Source of the DNA: Physocladia obscura
Taxonomy: Eukaryota; Chytridiomycota; Chytridiomycetes; Chytridiales; Chytriomycetaceae
DNA length: 15,949 nucleotides
Assembly (NCBI GenBank): GCA_027596945.1
Contig: JADGJH010000627.1
Location: 1-15,949, forward strand
Reading direction: 5' to 3'
Position numbers and translations under genes: made by a program. Every line of letters starts with the position of its first letter. The stretch's first letter is position 1. The notes under the pieces are model-generated. The model searched no databases, was not told the origin of the DNA, and saw nothing but the letters and a program-made list of their open reading frames with translations. Shown here piece after piece: positions 10,399 to 15,949 of this stretch.

Positions 10399-10403
10399 TG
10401 GTT

Positions 10404-11471
10404 TCATTTCTGTTTGTGTTCATTGCAAGAATCAATGAGATCTTGCTCCCATTGCGTCAAACGATGCTCTGCAGCTTTTAAGAGGACATCTCGATTTGGT
10501 CGTTCAATATTGGTTTCATTAACTGTCCTAGCTCCTCCCAGAACAAATGCCCCACCACCACTGAAATTTACGGGTGTTAATTCATCACCATCAACGGAAA
10601 ATACGCGACTACCATCCACAATTTCGCCAGCCACATTTCGAGCAATGCTAAAGGAATCATACTCTCGATTCAGCTGACTGTTTAGAGTATTGAAGGCTTC
10701 GTTGTGATCAGAATGCACCATATGAACTAGCTCATGAAGAAGTACTTTCACTATTGTTCGGTAATGTCGGAATCCATCCAGTTGATCAGTGCGAATACGA
10801 ATCGAAATTTCTTGGCCCATATTTTTGTTGAATCCGAGAATTGATTTTTCCGCAGGATGCAGCTCAGTCAGAGTTTCAACAAACCATTTATGCTTTCGCT
10901 AAAAAGGCTTTTTAGTTATCAATGACATAACGCGTATGTTTTTTTATTACCATCACTTCTATAATTCCAAGGTCTTCGCGCAATCGAATGAGCATTTTCT
11001 TTGCTTGATCAATGTCAGCAAACCCTTGAAGCGGAACAACTGATCCGAATGTAAACTGTCGGTATGGCTTTTCTGGAATCTTTGTCGATTTATGCTTGGT
11101 CGTTTCGTCTCTCTGAATACAGGTGTCAGTGGCTATGTTCACTTTGATTTGAAATTAATCCATCTTTTCACCTTCTTGCGAATCTCTAGAACATTGTCCT
11201 TTCGTTTCACCATATCCACATCGGCGGCGCTAGATCCAATCATGAGAATTTTTTGTGTCGAATAATCGCTCGGTGCAATGTTCGCTTTGTTCAACAACAC
11301 TTGTATTAAATCGTCATTGGTTGCCGAGCTCAACACTTTATGCAAAAGTTTCTGGTTTTCTGCAGGTATTCCTGTTTCTTGATCGAGAAATTTCTTGATG
11401 TCGAATACTGATGTCGATTCCGTAACGTCAATCGAATACGAATGTCCTTTATGCGAGATGATCAATGCCAT
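10404..11471 (-). CDS. Ubiquitin-like/WLM-domain metalloprotease, 3 exons
   Basis: The predicted protein has 318 residues. Exons: 11471-11172, 11112-10951, 10898-10404; introns are 59 and 52 bp and both in phase 0. Residues 1 to about 80 form a ubiquitin-like domain (GIPAENQKLLHKVL is typical). The WLM domain follows: RQFTFGSVVPL, then ILGFNKNMGQEISIRIRT, and the zinc-protease signature HELVHMVHSDH (H209, E210, H213, H219). WLM proteins belong to the Wss1/SPRTN group, whose studied members cut proteins crosslinked to DNA. UBL-WLM fusions occur in fungi and plants. That this one acts on DNA-protein crosslinks is inference; the active site is complete. No SUMO- or Cdc48-binding motif was recognised in the short tail. 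The start is the first ATG (11471) and fits the start of the UBL fold. The acceptor of intron 1 was placed at 11113 because the nearer AG would give an immediate stop. Confidence 0.9.
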
Positions 11472-11508
11472 TTTTTGAAAATGTTTGAAACGAACAAAAC
11501 GAAACAAA

Positions 11509-11514
11509 TTTATT
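11509..11514 (-). terminator. Candidate polyadenylation signal in the 59-bp gap
   Basis: AATAAA on the minus strand lies about 17-22 bases after the stop of the 345-codon gene and about 40 bases before the ATG of the WLM gene. If used, the transcript of the upstream gene would end where the WLM transcript must start. Confidence 0.45.
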
Positions 11515-11530
11515 TGAAATTATTTCAAAT

Positions 11531-12568
11531 TCAAATCCTGGAAGATGCTAGAAAACTTTGCCATAAATTCAAACAAATTGCCACTTTTCGGACAATGAAG
11601 TACCTTTTGGCAAACTCCATTTTTCCTTCTTCATCACGGATAATCTGTCCAACAGTTTCAATCCAATATTTCACATTTTCCAAGTGTAAAAACTTGGAAT
11701 TCTGGTCTTTAAAGGCAAGCATTAATTGTTTTCGTTTCACTGTTCGCTGCCATCGTCTGCATGCCAGCAATTGACAATCTCGCGTTTCAGACACTTCAAA
11801 ATCTGGAATAAGCGAAACTAAAGGACTCTGAACAGATTCTAAATTCAGCTCTTTTTTGAAACTGTAATATTCTGGAATACGAGCAAGTATCTCATCATTT
11901 TTTTGCAGGTTAATTTGCGATTTTACAACATTGGCAGACTGTTGAAATATTTTTTGTTCGAAATTGTTCTGAGGTTGAGGCTTTGAATGATTAATAGTTT
12001 GAATCAGGCGATCAAGGGTCTCTAAAGAAGTTGACAAGTCGTGGATGAAATATGAAGGTTCGGCAGCAGGCGCTATTTGCTTCGTATCGCAATTTGGGAG
12101 AGTCAGTGATTCGAGACTATTATGAAACTTTTCAAGCACCATTTCAAGTTTGGGGAACTCTGATTTTAACTCAGGTACTTCTATGTTGTTTTCTGTTTGT
12201 GTGATAGTTTTATTTGCGAACTCATACTTCCGTTCGTCTGAAAGGACAAATCCATTTGCTTCACAGGATGGTAAGTCAAATAAAACGCAACTATTTTTGA
12301 CGTGATTTTGAATTACTTTAATTGCAGCTGACTTACAACTATGATGGGTATAGTTGTTCAAGATATCATTATTTTTTGCTTGATTCAGAAAGTTTGACCG
12401 CGAATTGGTATCGTTTTCGATATCATTGCAATATATTTGGAGAATTTCATCAATACATTCATTTTCATCAGTAAGTCCCGTACTTCTACTGTTAGGTATC
12501 TTGTCTACCAAGATAGACTCGTTTGCGATCTGAGAGGATATGAAACTGTACAAAGCTTGTCGAGACAT
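11531..12568 (-). CDS. Uncharacterised protein with Sfi1-like C-terminal repeats
   Basis: An intronless ATG-to-TGA frame of 345 codons. The first 260 residues are hydrophilic, rich in Asn, Ser and Glu, and match nothing I know. The last 80 or so form a basic, probably helical region with tryptophans at about 273, 302 and 336 (CRRWQRT, VKYWIET, LNLWQSF). The last unit fits the centrin-binding Sfi1 spacing (Ala, seven residues, two hydrophobics, three, Leu, two, Trp): AKRYFIVRKVAICLNLWQ. The middle unit fits with one residue extra. Sfi1 proteins bind centrin at spindle pole bodies or centrosomes, and a centrosome-related role is only a weak guess. The length, the lack of interruption and the position tight between two good genes make it a real gene. 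An upstream partner TAF12 diverges 513 bp away. The start is the only upstream ATG in frame. Confidence 0.75.
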   Translation of the reverse strand: MSRQALYSFISSQIANESILVDKIPNSRSTGLTDENECIDEILQIYCNDIENDTNSRSNFLNQAKNNDILNNYTHHSCKSAAIKVIQNHVKNSCVLFDLPSCEANGFVLSDERKYEFANKTITQTENNIEVPELKSEFPKLEMVLEKFHNSLESLTLPNCDTKQIAPAAEPSYFIHDLSTSLETLDRLIQTINHSKPQPQNNFEQKIFQQSANVVKSQINLQKNDEILARIPEYYSFKKELNLESVQSPLVSLIPDFEVSETRDCQLLACRRWQRTVKRKQLMLAFKDQNSKFLHLENVKYWIETVGQIIRDEEGKMEFAKRYFIVRKVAICLNLWQSFLASSRI

Positions 12569-13081
12569 GATTCGAATGGAAAAGTGTTTTTTTGTTTTTG
12601 AATTGAATCAAGGAAAATAGAACACTGAAAAAAAGTCCCAGACAATCTTGCTGAATTACCATACTGTAATTGCTATAATTGTAATGACACTTTAACATAT
12701 TCTGAAAAACTTGAGGGACAGTTTGTTCAAAACCAAGCTGACTCCAATTGAATTGTTTTTAAAAAAAACTGTTTTGGTTTCGTCCGACAAGTTTGCTGCC
12801 ACCTACGTAGCGATCAGTGCTCGGCAGCCATCTCCGCTTCCATTAACAACTCTAGCTCATATTCGGAAAACCAATCGGAACTTTTGCCGAGTCTGTGCAA
12901 AGTTTCAGTCGTCGAAAATCTACCTGGACACTCTTCAAAGAAAATACTTCTACAATTGCTAAAAAGTCATACTATATACTTAAATAACCGAATTTCGAAC
13001 AGCTGTTACTTGTATTTGCTGCTGTTGGCTGTCCGAGAGAATTGCCTCACTTGGTTAAAGTGTATTTAAACGACTAATCGA
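12569..13081. promoter_or_regulatory. Divergent promoter region between the 345-codon gene and TAF12
   Basis: This 513-bp interval must hold the start regions of two genes transcribed away from each other. A TATA-like stretch, CTATATACTT, occurs near 12973-12982, about 100 bp before the TAF12 ATG, but the spacing to any start site is unknown. A plus-strand frame without an ATG (about 12696-12962) has more coding-like composition than the rest, but I recognise nothing in it. Confidence 0.4.
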
Positions 13082-15720
13082 ATGGAATCGAACTTTAACA
13101 ACAAGAGAGACGGAGGGAAACGTACACCACGTGTTAATACAAACTCAAAAAACGCAATTATTCCCGCTGCAAACGGAAACACTCCTTCACCTGCCGTTTC
13201 GAACGCAATTGCAAACCCTGTGCCTGTGTCCGCGTCTCCTGTGGTCAACCAAAACTCTGGAAATATCAATATGAATATGGCTGCGTTTATAAGCGCGAAT
13301 CCGATAGTTTTGCAGATGATGGCTCAAAATTTGGCAAACCAAACTCAGAACTCTGGAATTGACATTTCTCCTCAACAGCAACAGCAAATGCAATTTCTAT
13401 TACAACAGTATACACATTTTTTTAATTGGTTTTATGTTCTTTCTGGATTTTTTGAATTTTGTTTGGCAGTTCAATTCATTTGCCAAAACAGACAGATCCA
13501 ACAACAAATTCTAGTGCGAATGGCTATGCAAAAAAATCAAGCTCAACAGGTGCAACTGCAGCAATCGCAGATGAGTCCACAAGTTTTGCAAGCTTTTCTG
13601 AATATGAACAACGAAAATAATGCTGCCAACAATGTGAATACAAACAACAGTATTAACACCCAACTCGCTCCTGTGCAACAGCAAAGTAGCAACACAAATT
13701 CAAACATCTCAAACCAAGTTCAACTAATGGCTACTCTAATGGCGAATCGAAACGATCCGCGTGTTCAACAATTTCTCACAAGGCAGATCATGGTTCAAAC
13801 AGCACAGGCGGCAAACAACGGAATCAACCATATATTGCAAAACAATGTCAACAACAACAGTACAAATGCAGGTGTGAATTCGAATAATTTTCAGGCTGCA
13901 AATATAAACCAAGCGATGGCGTTTGCGAATATAAGTCGAACAATTTCTCCAAATATTATTAATAACAGCGGTGTGGCCTCAGGAGCAGCCGTATCGGAGA
14001 CCCCCGCACTAATTCATACCGCTAGCCCTGCTGCAAGTACAACAGTCGAAAATCAGCAACAACAACAATCACAGTCTCAGCAACCACAACAACAATCTCG
14101 ACTGTCACAATCTCAATCTCAATTGTGGCACCTCAATGAAACTCGGAATCAACTTTTGAATCGGTTCAACGGCCTTCAAGAAGCTTTGAATAACCCAAAT
14201 CTTTCCGAAATCGATAAAGTAACTATGGTACTCAATCGAATTGGAACACAAATCCAAATTCTACAGATTGACCATGTTACTAAAGCGCAATCAGGGGCAG
14301 TTATAACAGAGGAGGAGGCAACAGCAACGAAATTGAATGTCCAACACTTGAAAGTTCAAATGGAAAAAGGAAAAGCGAAATTATCGATGTTACAGCAAGC
14401 GAGAATGCAACAAAACGTGGCGAATAATGGGAGTAGCGATCTTGGCAATTCATCTGCTAACAGCGCAAGTACGCCTTTGAATATCATGTCGCCACCCGCT
14501 ACAGCCGATTTAAGCGGATCTGGGACGATAAATCCAAGCCAAATAACTCCAACGGTAAATTTAAGCACAGCTCCGATGCCACAATTTCCAAATAATACAA
14601 ATCTCCAGCAATTACAGCACCAAATACAACTTCAGCGCCAACGCCGACAAGAAGAAGCTGCGCGCAGCGCTCTTCTTCCAGTTGTGCAGAGTCCGGCACC
14701 GCAGCAAAGTCGAAAATTTTTTAGTGGTCTCGAATCTTTCGTTGGAGGAGGAATGACAGGGCCAATTTCGACAGTGCAAGAGTTTCTGCAGGCTCGAGCT
14801 TTGCCGCAACGGCCGATTGTGCGAATGGAAGAAAGCTTGGAAAGCTTGCTTGAATATGAGAGGCCGAGAGAAGGAATTTACGTGGATGGACTGAATGGTG
14901 CGAAGCGAAAGTTGAATGATTTGGCTGGAGAACTCGGTACGACAGTGATAATTGATGGAGATGTTGAAGATGTGAGTTCATAAAAAAGTTACGTACTGAT
15001 TTGCGTTGAAAACTGATCCAACCAACCGACCCACCAACCAACAAAAGTTGTTATATAATTCGGCAGATAACTTTATAGATGAATTGACACAAATGGCGTG
15101 CAAAGTGGCCAAGCATCGAAATTCAACAATTGTCAACCCCAAAAATTTCCAATTCCCACTTGGTACTGAAATAAACGTGTCGATAAAAAAACGAAATAAT
15201 AAGAATAAAAATAGAACGAAACTGGAATATTCGAATCCCAACGACATATCTTCCGACTTCATCTTCGCTACGCACCTTCCCAACAATTGAATCACCAATA
15301 TTACTTCCTGTTCCACCGACTGTATCTCTAGCACTGGCGTCTGATGAATACGATATTCTGCCTCTCCTGACTTCGCGCTCGATTCATCGTCGTGGTCCGT
15401 CTGTTAACCACATTTTGCGCGCGCTACATATACGGCGATCGTTACGCGATGAGCAGACAGCAGTTGCGCGTCAGAAAGCACTTGACGAGGCGAAAGCGAG
15501 AGCCGCGGAGGATGCGATGCGAGAGAAAGAGCTCCAATTGGAAAAAAAAAGCTGCCAAAGCGGCGGCGACGGTTATGGGGATAAGAATGCTCTGGATGAG
15601 AGCGATGGTGATGATTCTGTCAGAACTATAAATGATCTGACGATGAAATGCGGAACGGAAGATTTTGATGAGAATGGCGACGATCACAAAATGCATGCGA
15701 CTCAAGATACCATTATATGA
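13082..15720 (+). CDS. TAF12: TFIID/SAGA subunit TAF12, 4 exons
   Basis: Taf12 is a histone-fold subunit shared by TFIID and SAGA; it pairs with Taf4 or Ada1. Exons: 13082-13407, 13492-14971, 15048-15162, 15215-15720; introns are 84, 76 and 52 bp, and all phases close to 808 residues. Residues 1 to about 350 are Q/N-rich and low in complexity. A helical segment begins at LWHLNETRNQLLNRF. The histone fold covers about 579-649: KRKLNDLAGELG, then across the second intron VED/LLYNSADNFIDELTQMACKVAKHR, and across the third intron FQFPL/ERNWNIRIP, the fungal hallmark. In most fungi GF or GY and then a SDE segment follow directly. Here about 32 residues (TTYLPTSSS to VSLAL) come before ASDEYD, and then a charged, probably coiled-coil tail (ALDEAKARAAEDAMREKE) and an acidic end. 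The start is the first ATG of the Q/N-rich frame. The tail after the A-run at about 15542-15549 depends on that run being correct. Confidence 0.92.
13408..13491 (+). other. In-frame intron 1 of TAF12
   Basis: Inside the long Q/N-rich frame, 28 codons suddenly encode a hydrophobic Phe/Trp/Tyr-rich peptide (THFFNWFYVLSGFFEF). The DNA is T-rich, begins with GTATAC and ends with CAAAACAG. Removing exactly 84 bp restores a Gln-rich reading (LLQQ then QIQQQI) without a frame change. The nearer acceptor at 13469 (TTTGGCAG) would throw the rest out of frame. Because the intron has no stop and is a multiple of three, retention would give a full-length protein with an added hydrophobic segment. Confidence 0.8.
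14053..14121 (+). repeat. Poly-glutamine low-complexity tract in TAF12
   Basis: A CAA/CAG/TCT-rich run encodes about 23 residues that are mostly Gln with some Ser and Pro (QQQQQSQSQQPQQQ and so on). Such Q/N-rich regions are usual in coactivator subunits and tend to be disordered. The codons are mixed, so it is not a pure trinucleotide microsatellite. Confidence 0.8.
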
Positions 15721-15949
15721 TAAAAATTGGTTTGCTTTTGTTTACTTCTTTACCTGCGATCGCTTTTACTTGCAACAAAAAATACGTACATTTTTGACTG
15801 GGTAGCTTGGATTTTTTTAACACACATGGTGATTGTATAAAGAAATTTGTGTATGTTTTTGTATCTTTGATATTGCAAAAAGGAATTCCTTGTGAGAATT
15901 CACTGTGAGACCACATGAAGTTCTTAGAATTCCTCTTAATGAAACAAAA
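15721..15949. other. 3' flank of TAF12, no gene seen
   Basis: AT-rich sequence after the TAF12 stop. No canonical AATAAA is present on the plus strand; a weak variant, GTATAAAG, occurs near 15835. A minus-strand frame at 15713-15916 has no recognisable features. Confidence 0.4.

Larger units (their letters stand above)
9791..10403. other. CpG-poor intergenic DNA between relic and metalloprotease gene
   Basis: Apart from the hairpin at 9904-9963 I see no gene. The plus-strand frame at about 9752-10069 is mostly antisense to the transposase frame and has no recognisable domain. CpG is scarce here, as in the relic, with about ten over roughly 1200 bp from 9181 to 10380, which suggests the inserted element extends through most of this interval. 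No terminal inverted repeat or target duplication could be fixed by eye. Confidence 0.5.

Noticed and set aside
11139..11507. Longer start for the UBL-WLM protein at 11507
   Set aside because: That codon is TTG; the first ATG (11471) fits the beginning of the ubiquitin-like fold.
13408..13469. TAF12 intron 1 ending at the T-rich TTTGGCAG acceptor
   Set aside because: Removal of 62 bp shifts the frame and leads to a stop, losing the Q/N-rich and histone-fold regions; the 84-bp version keeps the frame.
1..15949. tRNA genes, rRNA, CRISPR arrays, riboswitches, viral genes
   Set aside because: I looked for tRNA-like box A/B sequences, regularly spaced repeats and viral protein motifs on both strands and saw none; bacterial-type features are not expected in a spliced eukaryotic locus.

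Overview
The window comes from a eukaryote with compact genes and very short GT-AG introns (about 44-84 bp). It is most likely a fungus, perhaps an early-diverging (chytrid-like) one. I base this on fungal-style Rev3 and Taf12 signatures, for example a Taf12 histone fold ending in the fungal form LERNWNIRIP, on a UBL-WLM metalloprotease of the kind found in fungi and plants, and on the intron size. I read this from the sequence alone, without a search, so the phylum is a guess.

Layout from left to right. (1) 1-1560 is CpG-starved non-genic DNA (I counted two CpG dinucleotides), with a broken reading frame on the minus strand. 1561-1908 is 3' flank. (2) 1909-8611, minus strand, is a complete REV3 gene, the catalytic subunit of DNA polymerase zeta. 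I resolved it into 15 exons, and all splice phases close to a 1973-residue protein. (3) 8612-10403 is intergenic DNA carrying a decayed Harbinger-type transposase fragment and a nested hairpin, again CpG-poor. (4) 10404-11471, minus strand, is a three-exon gene for a 318-residue ubiquitin-like plus WLM metalloprotease (Wss1/SPRTN-like class). (5) 11531-12568, minus strand, is an intronless 345-codon gene of unknown function with tryptophan repeats resembling Sfi1 at its C-terminus; only 59 bp separate it from gene 4. (6) 12569-13081 is a divergent intergenic region. (7) 13082-15720, plus strand, is a four-exon TAF12 gene (TFIID/SAGA subunit, 808 residues) with a long Q/N-rich N-terminal region and a C-terminal histone fold. 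(8) 15721-15949 is 3' flank.

Two of the four genes act in tolerance of damaged DNA templates: Rev3 in translesion synthesis, and the WLM protease in DNA-protein crosslink handling (inferred from family). They lie in the same orientation with only a transposon relic between them. This may be chance. Otherwise the genes look like ordinary housekeeping loci. I found no convincing new multi-gene system. The points most worth a second look are the REV3 gene model and its altered Rev7-binding motif, the in-frame retained intron and odd C-terminus of TAF12, the tight 59-bp gene pair, and the CpG-depleted repeat relics that suggest cytosine methylation.
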